Shown in pieces: positions 51,113-60,432 of a stretch of DNA of 64,000 nucleotides. A program made the position numbers and the translations under genes. The first letter of the stretch is position 1, and every line of letters begins with the position of its first letter. The notes beneath the pieces are model-generated. The model did not search any database. It was not told where the DNA came from and was given only the letters and a program-made list of their open reading frames with translations. Source of the stretch: Comamonas testosteroni (lineage in GTDB: Bacteria > Pseudomonadota > Gammaproteobacteria > Burkholderiales > Burkholderiaceae_C); NCBI RefSeq assembly GCF_003569915.1, contig NZ_KZ984445.1:62001-126000 (forward strand). Direction: 5' to 3'.

Positions 51113-52165
51113 TCAGGCCGAAAGATACTGAGCAATTTCGGCCACAGTGCTCCGAGCTGTGCGCATAACTCCGATGAGCGTGGCCGACGCAGGTCCGTTC
51201 CACTCTCCGTAGCCCACCAGCCATAAACCTGGAACTCCACGCACCTGTGTGCCGTCCACCGCGACCTTGGACTCTTTGACAACACCAAGAGTCTCCAGAG
51301 GCTGCAACGCTGGCCTGAAGCCGGTACACCAGATGATCGCGTCGAAGGGCTTGGAGTTTCCGTCGCCCCATCGAGCCCCGTCCGCCGTGAGACTCTCAAA
51401 CGGGCCGACAGACTGCAGCACGCCGCGATTGCGTGCATCGAGAACCGGGGGCACCATCACGATGTCACCAAAGCCGCCTGGCAGGTTCTCGAGATCTTTG
51501 CCCTCCTGCAACGCCTGCCAGCGGGCAGTGGCTCTCTCGAAGAGCACTCGCCCATCGACTTCGTCCGGTAAAAAAGCTGGTGGCTCCAACGTGACCCAGG
51601 TCGTAGACTGCGCAACAAGCGAGACTTCCGCCAGAATCTGTGCACCGGAGTTTCCGCCGCCGACCACCATAACCCTCTTGCCTTTAAATGGCTCAGAAGA
51701 CACGTACTGAGCCGAGTGCAACTGCTGCCCCTTGAAGGATGCCGCACCCTCAACCTCGGGAACAAACGGATTTCTCCATGTTCCCGTGGCAAGCACAACT
51801 GCACGTGCATACCACCTTCTCCCTCCGGCATTGACTTGGAAGACTTGCTCTGTAGATTCAATGCCCGTGACGCGAACCGGCCTCTCGATGTTGAATTGAT
51901 AGCGTGCTTCGTACTTGCGCAGATAGTCGATCACATGGTCACGATTTGGATACTGATCACCGGCAGCTGGCATCGGCCATCCCGCGATCGAGCTCCAGGC
52001 GGCGGGAGAAAAAAGTCTCAGAGAATCCCATCCATGCTGCCAGGCTCCGCCTCCAGCGTCCTCTGCATCAAGTAGAAGGACTGACAGATTAGTGCGACGA
52101 AGGAAGTACGCCACCGATAGACCCGCTTGACCTGCTCCGACGATGATCACATCGTGTAACAACAT
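51113..52165 (-). CDS. arsO: Flavin monooxygenase of arsenic operons
   Basis: A 350-residue protein beginning [20 protein letters not shown]. The FAD-binding motif [13 protein letters not shown] is at the start. The second nucleotide-binding loop is [40 protein letters not shown] and [20 protein letters not shown] complete the ArsO pattern. ArsO proteins are two-domain flavin monooxygenases of arsenic clusters with an unclear physiological substrate. The gene is last in the operon, separated from arsH by about 120 bases. ATG 52165 is the family start; the first 17 upstream codons are non-homologous. Confidence 0.85.
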   Translation of the reverse strand: MLLHDVIIVGAGQAGLSVAYFLRRTNLSVLLLDAEDAGGGAWQHGWDSLRLFSPAAWSSIAGWPMPAAGDQYPNRDHVIDYLRKYEARYQFNIERPVRVTGIESTEQVFQVNAGGRRWYARAVVLATGTWRNPFVPEVEGAASFKGQQLHSAQYVSSEPFKGKRVMVVGGGNSGAQILAEVSLVAQSTTWVTLEPPAFLPDEVDGRVLFERATARWQALQEGKDLENLPGGFGDIVMVPPVLDARNRGVLQSVGPFESLTADGARWGDGNSKPFDAIIWCTGFRPALQPLETLGVVKESKVAVDGTQVRGVPGLWLVGYGEWNGPASATLIGVMRTARSTVAEIAQYLSA

Positions 52166-52289
52166 CGCTGATATCCTTTTCGGGGTTATTGCTGTGGGCT
52201 CATACGCATCGACCAAAGAGCCACAAAGGCGCTGATCAGAGACTGGGCTAGTCAGTGCGGGCGTACCGGTTCTATGCCATCTTTATCGT

Positions 52290-53006
52290 TTAGATGCTGC
52301 GCTGGTTGACCCGCTTGGACAGCTCTTCGGCGCTTTCTCGGCGCTCGCTATAGCGATCCACTAGGTAGTCCGAACAGTCTCTCGTCAGCAGCGTGAACTT
52401 GACCAGCTCTTCCATCACGTCCACTACCCGTTCGAAATAAGAGGAAGACTTCATCTGCCCAGCCTCATCGAACTCCGCGAATGCCTTGGCTACGGATGAC
52501 TGATTGGGGATGGTGATCATGCGCATCCAGCGACCCAGCACACGCATCTGGTTAACGGCATTAAAGGACTGTGATCCTCCCGAGACTTGCATAACGGCGA
52601 GTGTCTTACCTTGCGTCGGTCGTACCGCGCCAACGGATAGAGGAATCCAGTCGATCTGCGCTTTGAGAATACCGGTCATCGCCCCATGACGTTCGGGAGA
52701 GGTCCAAACCATGCCCTCGGCCCATTGCGCCAGTTCGCGCAGTTCCTTGACCTTTGGGTGGTCGTCAGGGGCGCCATCTGGCAGTGGCAAGCCACGAGGA
52801 TCGAAGATCCTAGTTTCGGCCCCCATCTTGCGCAGCAAACGCGCAGCCTCTTCGGTCAGCAGTCGGCTGTAGGAGCGATCACGAACAGAACCATACAGCA
52901 GCAGAATGCGCGGCGCGTGCGTCGCACGCTGTGCGGGCAACAGGCTTTCTAGGCTGGGCTTTTCAAAGACTTGTTCGTCGAGGTTCGGTAGATCAGAGCT
53001 TGTCAA
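52290..53006 (-). CDS. arsH: NADPH-dependent FMN reductase ArsH
   Basis: A 238-residue protein. The flavodoxin-like core is [20 protein letters not shown], followed by [40 protein letters not shown] and [18 protein letters not shown]. ArsH oxidises trivalent organoarsenicals and reduces quinones, helping arsenic resistance. A TTG at 53006 with AAAGGA upstream and family similarity starting just after it ([11 protein letters not shown]) is preferred; an ATG at 53042 would overlap arsC by 50 bases. The gene overlaps the arsC stop by about 14 bases. Confidence 0.85.
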   Translation of the reverse strand: MTSSDLPNLDEQVFEKPSLESLLPAQRATHAPRILLLYGSVRDRSYSRLLTEEAARLLRKMGAETRIFDPRGLPLPDGAPDDHPKVKELRELAQWAEGMVWTSPERHGAMTGILKAQIDWIPLSVGAVRPTQGKTLAVMQVSGGSQSFNAVNQMRVLGRWMRMITIPNQSSVAKAFAEFDEAGQMKSSSYFERVVDVMEELVKFTLLTRDCSDYLVDRYSERRESAEELSKRVNQRSI

Positions 53007-53424
53007 TTCGGTTTCCTTTGGAATCAATGACCGCTTCCCCATCTTCTTTGGAGAATGCGGCCTGCTGAGGCTGTGGCAGGATGTCGAGAACAGCCTCCGA
53101 GGGACGGCACAAGCGGGTTCCTAGAGGGGTGGCTACTATCGGACGATTGATCAATATGGGATGCTGGAGCATGAAATCAATCAATTGCTCATCCGTCCAT
53201 TTGTGCTCGCCCAAGCCAAGTTCGTCATACGGCGTACCCTTTTGTCGCAACACATCCCGCACCGGCATGTGCATGGCTTGGATCAGGCCCACCAGCGTGG
53301 TGCGGTCAGGGGGCGTCTTGAGGTATTCAACGACCGTAGGCTCCTCTCCGCTGTTGCGGATCAATGCCAGAACATTGCGGGAGGTGCCGCAAGCAGGGTT
53401 GTGGTAGATCGTGATGTAGCTCAT
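52993..53424 (-). CDS. arsC: Glutaredoxin-linked arsenate reductase
   Basis: A 143-residue protein beginning [30 protein letters not shown] holds the catalytic Cys12. [27 protein letters not shown] and [20 protein letters not shown] are the family parts. This class reduces arsenate to arsenite with glutathione and glutaredoxin. It lies between arsB and arsH. The length of 141-143 is standard. The operon has a second, unrelated arsenate reductase upstream of arsB. Confidence 0.93.
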   Translation of the reverse strand: MSYITIYHNPACGTSRNVLALIRNSGEEPTVVEYLKTPPDRTTLVGLIQAMHMPVRDVLRQKGTPYDELGLGEHKWTDEQLIDFMLQHPILINRPIVATPLGTRLCRPSEAVLDILPQPQQAAFSKEDGEAVIDSKGNRIDKL

Positions 53425-53449
53425 AGCGGTAGATTTCCGTTGCTAAGGT

Positions 53450-54739
53450 TCATGAGGCTACGCTGAGCCGCAGGGCCAGCGCTGCAAGTGTGATGAGCAG
53501 CACGGGCATGGTCAGCACCGCACCGACTTTGAAGTAGTAGCCCCAGCCAATGGTCGTGCCCTTCTTGGCGAGCACATGGAGCCAAAGCAATGTGGCCAAG
53601 CTGCCAATAGGCGTGATCTTGGGGCCAAGATCGCAGCCGATCACATTGGCGTACACCATGGCTTCCTTAACTACCCCGCTAGCCGCAGATGCATCAATGG
53701 ACAAGGCTCCGATCAGCACCGTGGGCATGTTGTTCATGATGGAGGACAGTACTGCAGAGAGCACTCCTGTGCCCAGCGATGCGGTCCATATACCACCGGC
53801 TGCAAATTGATTCAGCAGGATGGCGATGTAATCTGTGAGGCCCGCGTTGCGCAGCCCATAGACAACAAGGTACATGCCCAGCGAGAACACCACGATCTGC
53901 CACGGAGCGCCATGGAGCACTTTCCTCGTGCTGATGACATGGCCACGCGCAGCCACCGCCAGCAAGATCGCGGCCCCGACGGCAGCTACGGCACTGACGG
54001 GAACGCCCAGTGGCTCCAGCGCGAAGAAGCCCACCAGAAGCAAGATCAGCACAACCCAGCCAGCCCGGAACGTGGCCAGATCCTTGATGGCAGCCGATGG
54101 CTGCTTGAGCTGGCCCACGTCGTAGGACGCAGGAATATCGCGCCGGAAAAAGAGCAACAACACGCCGAGGCTAGCCAGGACCGAAACGATGCTGACCGGC
54201 ACCATCACCGATGCGTAGTCGTTGAAGCCGATTTTGAAAAAGTCGGCGGATACGATGTTCACCAGATTGGAGACGATCAGCGGCAAGCTCGCAGTGTCTG
54301 CAATAAAACCGGCGGCCATAACAAACGCTAGCGTTGCTGCTGGAGAAAAGCCCAGCGCCACAAGCATGGCCATCACTATGGGCGTGAGGATCAGAGCCGC
54401 TCCATCATTGGCAAAAATGGCAGAGACGGCGGCTCCCAGCAGCACAATCAGAGCAAACAGTTTGACGCCGCTGCCGCCGCCCCAGCGGGCAAAATGCAAC
54501 GCTGCCCATTCGAAGAACCCAGCTTCATCGAGCAAAAGGCTGATGATGATGACGGCGACAAAGGTCCCCGTGGCATTCCAGACAATTTGCCAGACTATAG
54601 GAATATCAGCAAAGTGCACGACTCCCAGCAGAAGCGCGATACCGGAACCAATCAAGGCGCTCCAGCCAATACCTAGTCCGCGTGGCTGCCAGATAACCAG
54701 CGTGAGTGTGAAGATGAAAATCAGGATAGCCGTCAACAT
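53450..54739 (-). CDS. arsB: Arsenite efflux pump
   Basis: A 429-residue protein beginning [20 protein letters not shown] with about 12 hydrophobic segments. The ArsB signature is [60 protein letters not shown] and [20 protein letters not shown]. It exports arsenite and antimonite across the inner membrane by proton exchange. It sits between the two arsenate reductase genes, the usual core of ars operons. Confidence 0.95.
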   Translation of the reverse strand: MLTAILIFIFTLTLVIWQPRGLGIGWSALIGSGIALLLGVVHFADIPIVWQIVWNATGTFVAVIIISLLLDEAGFFEWAALHFARWGGGSGVKLFALIVLLGAAVSAIFANDGAALILTPIVMAMLVALGFSPAATLAFVMAAGFIADTASLPLIVSNLVNIVSADFFKIGFNDYASVMVPVSIVSVLASLGVLLLFFRRDIPASYDVGQLKQPSAAIKDLATFRAGWVVLILLLVGFFALEPLGVPVSAVAAVGAAILLAVAARGHVISTRKVLHGAPWQIVVFSLGMYLVVYGLRNAGLTDYIAILLNQFAAGGIWTASLGTGVLSAVLSSIMNNMPTVLIGALSIDASAASGVVKEAMVYANVIGCDLGPKITPIGSLATLLWLHVLAKKGTTIGWGYYFKVGAVLTMPVLLITLAALALRLSVAS

Positions 54740-54863
54740 GACGCATGGGTCCTAGAAAAGCTTTGAGTCGACATTGGTGGCTCCCACAACGTACGAAGGC
54801 CTCCGAGAAGTGCTGTCGCAATCCAGACTCTGGTTCTGGATGGGGCAGTTGGAGAGTTGGGAT

Positions 54864-55370
54864 TTAGTGTGCCGAAAGCTCTCGCGCCGTGGTCTGCAGC
54901 ACTGCTTGCTCCAGCTTTTGGGCCGGAAGGTTTACCAATAATTCCAGGCGACGACGGATCATGTGCATGGTCTGACGGAAAGCTTCCAGCTTGGCTTCAA
55001 CTGGAGCACCACCTTCCGATGGGTCCCTGTAGCCCCAATGGGCTGTGGCGGGATGACCAGGCCAAAACGGGCAAACTTCGCCTGCAGCGTTGTCACAGAC
55101 GGTGATGATCAAGTCCATGTGCGGTGCCCCAGGCACTGCAAATTCATCCCAGCTCTTGCTGCGCAGACCTTCCACTGAGACACCTGCCATCTGAAGCACT
55201 TGGAGAGCTTGTGGATTAGGTTGCTGATTCTCTCGGGGACTGCTTCCTGCAGAGTAGGCCTTGAAGCGGCCCTGCCCCATATCGTTCAAAAGGGCTTCAG
55301 CCAAGATGCTGCGAGCTGAGTTGTGGGTGCATAGGAACAATACGTTCAGCAGAGCTTTTTGATCATGCAT
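54864..55370 (-). CDS. arsC: Arsenate reductase, LMW-phosphatase type
   Basis: A 168-residue protein beginning MHDQKALLNVLFLCTHNSAR. VLFLCTHNSARSILAEALLN is the catalytic P-loop (C-x5-R), followed by AYSAGSSPRENQQPNPQALQ, GLRSKSWDEFAVPGAPHMDL and AHWGYRDPSEGG. This phosphatase-fold class is unrelated in structure to the glutaredoxin-linked ArsC downstream, so the operon has two independent routes to reduce arsenate. It follows arsR by 38 bases. Confidence 0.9.
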   Translation of the reverse strand: MHDQKALLNVLFLCTHNSARSILAEALLNDMGQGRFKAYSAGSSPRENQQPNPQALQVLQMAGVSVEGLRSKSWDEFAVPGAPHMDLIITVCDNAAGEVCPFWPGHPATAHWGYRDPSEGGAPVEAKLEAFRQTMHMIRRRLELLVNLPAQKLEQAVLQTTARELSAH

Positions 55371-55408
55371 GGCGTTTAGTCAAGGGTTGGAGGGATGGAA
55401 AATATTGC

Positions 55409-55732
55409 TTAGCAGTCACATGAAGTTGCTGTGGCATCAAGGCAAACCGCGCCTTGACAGCAGTTTTCGGTGAGATATGCCAGAAGGTCGTTCATGACGG
55501 GGAATGCTGCGCGATAGAGCACATTTCGCCCATGCCGTTCTTGGCTAACCAGATCAGCATGGAAAAGCTCTTTGAGATGAAAGGACAGTGCGTTCGGTGC
55601 GATCCCGAGCTGTTCAGCCAATGCGCTAGGCGTCAGGCCTTCGGCACCGGCCACCACAAGGGCGCGAAATACGCGCAATCGGGCCTCATGGGCTAGAGCG
55701 GAGAGTGAGCGGATGACGTTTTCTTCTTGCAT
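55409..55732 (-). CDS. arsR: Arsenic-responsive repressor
   Basis: A 107-residue winged-helix protein: SALAHEARLRVFRALVVAGA, LTPSALAEQLGIAPNALSFH, LKELFHADLVSQERHGRNVL. The C-terminus has a cysteine cluster, NCCQGAVCLDATATSCDC (Cys91, 92, 97, 105, 107), in place of the ELCVCDL site of the E. coli type, so arsenite is probably sensed at the C-terminus as in Acidithiobacillus-type ArsR. It is the first gene of the operon and represses it; the operator should lie at 55740-55775. Confidence 0.93.
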   Translation of the reverse strand: MQEENVIRSLSALAHEARLRVFRALVVAGAEGLTPSALAEQLGIAPNALSFHLKELFHADLVSQERHGRNVLYRAAFPVMNDLLAYLTENCCQGAVCLDATATSCDC

Positions 55733-55743
55733 CTAACAATAAT

Positions 55744-55770
55744 ACATCAATTGTTGAATCAATGAATAAC
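55744..55770. promoter_or_regulatory. Candidate ArsR operator
   Basis: Immediately before arsR, ACATCAATTGTTGAATCAAT holds an imperfect dyad: ATTG (55750-55753) and CAAT (55760-55763), with an inner TTGA-A-TCAA. This is the only palindromic stretch near the start. Position and form fit an ArsR site, but no consensus was tested. Confidence 0.35.
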
Positions 55771-55984
55771 ATGAAGCATGAATGATCAATGACCGCTAGC
55801 GGTGTCCGACTGCAGTGACTGCTTATGGCCGGATTCAGGCATAGGTTAAGATTGCAGAAAGCTGACCTTAGCTGGCGAGGCTGCCGAATCGAAGGTCGGC
55901 TTTCTGACTCGACTTCGCACTCATCCTACCGGCCAAGTACGGACTTCCCTCTTGTAGGAATGCTGTCACTCAACTATGGATTGA

Positions 55985-57055
55985 TCAGGCGTTCTGGTGG
56001 TCCAGGACGGAGTATTTCTCATCGATCTCCTGTATGGTCATAAAGAGGTTAACGAACTTACCGAGGGCAGTCTGGCACTGCACAATAATGATGGGCTCAG
56101 CAGCCGAGACGTTGGAACTGCTGAAAGCAACCGACTGAACGGCTTTGCAGTAGGGGTCCCTACGCACGATTTCGGCTGCTCTGTTCAGATATTCCGTGTA
56201 TTGCTTTTGCTCGGGCTTGAGACAGGCAAGTAAGATCGCGCCATCCTCAATTGGAGCGCAGTTCGTCATGTAACGAGGGGCTGATGCATACCGATCGGGA
56301 ATGGTTGTAGATTTCAACGCATAGGATGATTGTGGGCTGATGACCTGGTGGTAGGTGACATTGCGTCCCGCCAAAGCCTCCATAACGGCCTGCTTGGTAG
56401 ATTCAGGGCAATTCAGACCAAAGTAGACTTCCTTTACAGCCCTGTAGTCGTGAGCATGCAGTCCTGGCGGTTGAGTTATGACGCGAATTTCCTCTTCATA
56501 TGCCCACGGTTTTGACTTTACTCCCAGTATCTTCTGAACTAAGCCAGCCACTGAGTTTGAGTCGGCGCGTAGCAGATCGGTTAAGGCAATGCTCGGTGCC
56601 TCGTTACTGTACTGAACTTTCAGCACGATATGAGTATTGGGCTCGAAAGCAACTAGCCTCTTCGTTTGATACCCGATGCAGAAACCACAGTGCGAACCTC
56701 CGTAGTGAGCCCAAATAAGCTCTTGTAAAGGGTTGCCGCTCAGCGAGAAGACCCCACTCTTGTCTACAAAACCTAAAAGTTCTTCCATCGCCCGCGACAA
56801 ATCGCCTAAAGGGCCTACCGCACTAGGAGCCATGCTGGATGCACGTGCCTTAAGCTCAGAGAGCTGTACATCAAGGGCTTTACGCTCTAATCTCCCTTCG
56901 AAAGGATCGTTCAGCGTACGACGCTCTGCTGCATAGAAGTTAGCTTCAGCCAGAGACTGCAGATCCCGTGACAGTGTGTATGAATCACCACTACGGTACT
57001 TGTATGCGAGGCTGTCATTGGAAGACGGTTTCACGATATTAATTCTCAAAAACAA
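55985..57055 (-). CDS. DUF2971 domain protein
   Basis: A 356-residue protein beginning MFLRINIVKPSSNDSLAYKY. The DUF2971 pattern is clear: SLAEANFYAAERRTLNDPFE, LSGNPLQELIWAHYGGSHCG, FCIGYQTKRLVAFEPN and GLNCPESTKQAVMEALAG. DUF2971 proteins are often found in defence islands and as single genes in mobile elements; some act in abortive infection, but the activity is unknown. It lies between the ars operon and the three-gene cassette, separated from the latter by 550 bases, so it is probably an independent gene. Confidence 0.85.
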   Translation of the reverse strand: MFLRINIVKPSSNDSLAYKYRSGDSYTLSRDLQSLAEANFYAAERRTLNDPFEGRLERKALDVQLSELKARASSMAPSAVGPLGDLSRAMEELLGFVDKSGVFSLSGNPLQELIWAHYGGSHCGFCIGYQTKRLVAFEPNTHIVLKVQYSNEAPSIALTDLLRADSNSVAGLVQKILGVKSKPWAYEEEIRVITQPPGLHAHDYRAVKEVYFGLNCPESTKQAVMEALAGRNVTYHQVISPQSSYALKSTTIPDRYASAPRYMTNCAPIEDGAILLACLKPEQKQYTEYLNRAAEIVRRDPYCKAVQSVAFSSSNVSAAEPIIIVQCQTALGKFVNLFMTIQEIDEKYSVLDHQNA

Positions 57056-57606
57056 TTAATTGACCACGGGAGAACGTTCGCAGATGACCCAAGTGACCGA
57101 GGTGTTTTTGCTGTCAATGAAAACGAATGTGCAATTGACCCTGAATTAGCGTATGGCCGTTTGCACGGTGCATGAGCCGGTCAGGTATAGTACCATTGTG
57201 ATCTATATGCACGTTTTAAGAGCGGTAGCTCATTGAATATGTTGTCTTACGGGGCAGAGTGACTGCTTTGGGTGCAGTATGTCAATGACTCTTCAGGGGC
57301 GGCAACGTCTATTCAAGAGCCACGATCGCAGACTTTCAAGAACCCCTCGGGTGCACTGATGGCGATGCTCGGCTCCTCACGTGAAATTCGTCTTTGGGCA
57401 GTGACAGCGTAGATGCTCGGATGGCTGTTATTGAGCGGTGACCGGTAGGTCGCGATGCGGCTATGAGCAGCGGCAATCGCTGCAGATCCGAAGTTGATGC
57501 TTGGAGGACTGTTTAGGCTGATCTGAGTCGTTCAAGTTGCGGTACCTGAGCGACAGCATAAGCACAAACCGATCATTGATCGTCATCGCAGCTAGACCAT
57601 TGCAAT
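57056..57606. other. Non-coding stretch between DUF2971 and HEPN genes
   Basis: About 550 bases without a supported gene in either strand. It might contain the end of a degraded element, since there are several stop codons in all frames and no repeats or stems are obvious. It separates the cassette from the DUF2971 gene. Confidence 0.6.
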
Positions 57607-58563
57607 TCACGCATTGAAACAGTGATCAGTCTGTATTGACCGGGACGTGCGGCGAAGCTGCGGCTTTGGGTTTTTTTGCGTAGAGACTCGGTGCTTTACG
57701 AAAGCTATGAAAGAGTCATAGACGTCCTTAACGGGGGCTGATGGATCTGGCTTACTCGTCGATGCGAAGATGTCGTAATACAAGGTGAACCTTGCCTTGT
57801 CCGCCTCCCAATCCTGTTGCCAAGCCTCCTGATACAGCTGCACTTTGCTTTGACCTGTCGGGCCAGCCGTATGTGTCCTCTTCAGGATTTCGGAGAAGCA
57901 TAGAGAGTTGACGGCATGAATCAATGCTTGGAGTGCGTCAGCGATCTCTTGCAACTGTTCCACCTTAAGGGCCAACGGCTTCTCGAGCAGTGGCTTGTGC
58001 TGGTCAATTCCAAGTCGGAGGGCTTGCTGGCTGCCGAGTTTCCCGAAACGATGAATACCGCAATGGCGCACCTGGCTGATCGCCTCAAAGTTCTGGAACA
58101 ACTGTTGAAGTGAGTCAGGAACCTCGATGCCGCACAACGAGCGTAGTTCGCTAAAGACATTCTTGGCCGATGCGAGCGAGACTCCTTCGAAAAGGGACTC
58201 AGGAAGCAGCGCTGGTTCATGATGGATCGCGGCGCCATATGTCACCGTCCGCGTTGCAGCATTGGCCTCACATGCAGTGTCTTGACGAATCAGGCGCCGC
58301 AGTAACGATCGGAAATAGCCTTCTGCGGCTGAAACCATGCCCAGGTACACCAATGACCCGAGCATTGGCACATATTCGTTGCGCTGTTCTGCCCGCAGGT
58401 ACAGCTTGTTGATCTCGGCAATATTCCGGCGGAACTCGTCGATTGGCGACTCAACCATTGGTACGTGCGCCGCATCGAACCACTTGACCGTATCTAACCT
58501 CGTTGCAGTGGGTGCCGGAAAGGGTGTGATAGTTTCCAACAGGCTGATTACGCTCTTGCTCAT
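57607..58563 (-). CDS. HEPN-domain protein, candidate RNase effector
   Basis: A 318-residue helical protein beginning MSKSVISLLETITPFPAPTA. ISQVRHCGIHRFGKL (Arg and His at residues 166 and 171 from this start) is the R-x4-H active-site motif of HEPN ribonucleases. It is preceded by a long helical domain with YVPMLGSLVYLGMVSAAEGY, RSLLRRLIR. HEPN proteins usually cut RNA in toxin, abortive-infection or restriction systems. The ATG is 2 bases after the ATPase stop; a GTG overlapping that stop (58569) is an alternative. It is the third gene of the cassette and probably its effector. Confidence 0.75.
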   Translation of the reverse strand: MSKSVISLLETITPFPAPTATRLDTVKWFDAAHVPMVESPIDEFRRNIAEINKLYLRAEQRNEYVPMLGSLVYLGMVSAAEGYFRSLLRRLIRQDTACEANAATRTVTYGAAIHHEPALLPESLFEGVSLASAKNVFSELRSLCGIEVPDSLQQLFQNFEAISQVRHCGIHRFGKLGSQQALRLGIDQHKPLLEKPLALKVEQLQEIADALQALIHAVNSLCFSEILKRTHTAGPTGQSKVQLYQEAWQQDWEADKARFTLYYDIFASTSKPDPSAPVKDVYDSFIAFVKHRVSTQKNPKPQLRRTSRSIQTDHCFNA

Positions 58564-58565
58564 GT

Positions 58566-60329
58566 TCACGACAGGTATTCGTCAAGAAAAGTTTGAACCG
58601 CATCAATAATGGTCTTAGCGCGTACTTGGCCAACGCGATGAATCGTGCGGAGCGTCGTGCCGGGGTCCTGCAGAGCGATAAACTCGCCAACCGTCTGCGG
58701 CAACGTGTCTGAGCTGCTAAGTTTTTCTCGTTGCCACGGTGTTAATCCCGGCACATCGGCTAGTCGCGTCAGCATGAGCTTGTCGTATGTCGACTCGTCA
58801 GTGAGCTTTTCTCCACAGTTGAAGCAATATTTAGCTCCTTCCACGCGCTTGGTCTGGCAGTTAAGGCAGTTCGGAAGATCCAAACACAGTGCTTCAAGCG
58901 TGGACGAATCCAGCAGAGTGGACATCGATCGACGCACGGGATGCTTCTCGTCAGGACGGGATAGCATATCGACTGCAAACCTCGGCGAGAAGCCCCCCTT
59001 CTTTGCGAAGGCGCGACGTGCCTGCACTGCAGCTAGGTGGGGTAAAAGTCTGACATAGTCGCGATCGCCGTGGGAGACACCTGAAACGGCGTAAACCATG
59101 CCGGCCTCTTGAAGCAATAGAAGCATGCGCTGCACATAAGGCTTGTCATTAACGCCCGACGCATCGATCCCAATGTACAGCTGGCGCGTTGTACCTTCGA
59201 GCAGAAGTTGGTTGGCCTCATAGACAGCTTCAACCATTTTGTCTAGAAGCTGCTTGCCGACACCAACGATGCTGGAGAACTGAGGTTTCTTGTCTTTTAG
59301 GGTCAGGTATTCGCGTGCGCGGTCAACCAGAAATTCGTCGATGGTGACGTTGAAAGTACTCTGGGCCGTTACATGCCGCTTCGCGTTCTTTAGGTAGCCC
59401 CGGACTAGCGTCATAAACGCGCGGGGAACTCCGAAGGCGCAGTAGGCGAGTAGCTCTCGGATGTCATCAGGAACTTGGGACATGTCTGGAAAGCGCTTTG
59501 CGCCAATGTCCAGCATGAAGGGTAGGTAGTCTTGGTCACTGACGCGCTTCCAGACGAAGATTGTGTCAGCCTCGTGCCCCGCATGGAAGTTGGGGCCATA
59601 CTCCGTGGTGCCCGGGTAAACCGACGCCTTCGGCGCGATTCGAGCAGCTTTCAGCGCCCGATAGATGTCGAAAAAATGCGACAAGTACTCGGGAGTGAGG
59701 GTGAGCGCAGCATCGTCGAGCAGCAGCACAATCCGCCGACGTCCAAGCGCGTCTGCGCTACGGAGGAGCAATTGCTTGACTCGGTCGATCGTCAACCGAC
59801 TAGCGACCTCGTTGAGCTCTGCGCTCAAAGGCTGGTTCTTCTCGTAGGCGCCGATTAGGTCCCGCAGTTCTGTTTCGTTGAACTCTAAAAGCGCGTCGAT
59901 ATCGGTCGCTCGATCAAGGCTTTGTGCGTTGAGTGCCTCAAGAGACTCGTGGCAGCCAACCATGACGTTGGCTAGCACCCAAACGTAGAACATCGACATG
60001 GCTTCTGGCCGACGACGAAGCAGGGGCTCGAGCGTGTAGTACCGGTTCAGGTTGATGTAGACAGCTAGGGGCAGATCCGGATCGGCGATGCATTGCGTAA
60101 AGGCAAAGCGCATCAAATGCGTCTTGCCGCAACCGCGTGGGCCTACTAGCAGCTTCGCACCTGACCCAGTAAGTGACCTGATCCACTCTTCCGCGTCGGT
60201 TGTCAGCGCCGTCTTGGAGGAGAATGCAGCAAGCTCAAGATGGTCTGCACGCTCTTCATATTGCTGTTCGACCTCACGCTCCTCGTCAAGTGTTAAAGAC
60301 GGTGCACTGTCCAAGGCTGAAGTACTCAT
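58566..60329 (-). CDS. P-loop ATPase with zinc ribbon and HhH tail (ORC/Cdc6-like)
   Basis: A 587-residue protein beginning MSTSALDSAPSLTLDEEREV. Walker A is LLVGPRGCGKTHLMRFAFT at 61-79 (GPRGCGKT 63-70). Walker B is IVLLLDDAALTL at 200-211. The middle is helical with a winged-helix-like part (QRMLLLLQEAGMVYAVSG). A zinc ribbon, CLNC ... CFNCGEK, is at about 488-507. The tail TIHRVGQVRAKTIIDAVQTF is helix-hairpin-helix-like. The layout resembles ORC1/Cdc6-type or STAND-like ATPases of defence systems: a DNA-binding switch that could control the HEPN partner. It lies between a methyltransferase and the HEPN gene. Confidence 0.8.
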   Translation of the reverse strand: MSTSALDSAPSLTLDEEREVEQQYEERADHLELAAFSSKTALTTDAEEWIRSLTGSGAKLLVGPRGCGKTHLMRFAFTQCIADPDLPLAVYINLNRYYTLEPLLRRRPEAMSMFYVWVLANVMVGCHESLEALNAQSLDRATDIDALLEFNETELRDLIGAYEKNQPLSAELNEVASRLTIDRVKQLLLRSADALGRRRIVLLLDDAALTLTPEYLSHFFDIYRALKAARIAPKASVYPGTTEYGPNFHAGHEADTIFVWKRVSDQDYLPFMLDIGAKRFPDMSQVPDDIRELLAYCAFGVPRAFMTLVRGYLKNAKRHVTAQSTFNVTIDEFLVDRAREYLTLKDKKPQFSSIVGVGKQLLDKMVEAVYEANQLLLEGTTRQLYIGIDASGVNDKPYVQRMLLLLQEAGMVYAVSGVSHGDRDYVRLLPHLAAVQARRAFAKKGGFSPRFAVDMLSRPDEKHPVRRSMSTLLDSSTLEALCLDLPNCLNCQTKRVEGAKYCFNCGEKLTDESTYDKLMLTRLADVPGLTPWQREKLSSSDTLPQTVGEFIALQDPGTTLRTIHRVGQVRAKTIIDAVQTFLDEYLS

Positions 60330-60432
60330 GTATATATCACAGGTTGGGGGAGCCGACTGAGCTTTGGATAGACTCAGCCAGCAAGGGACCGAGCGGCGAA
60401 ACTTTAACAGCAGTCATGACGCACAGCGGTCT

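Noticed and set aside
57056..57606. Possible insertion-sequence remnant between DUF2971 and the HEPN gene
   Set aside because: No transposase fragment or terminal inverted repeats could be identified, so it is listed only as non-coding.
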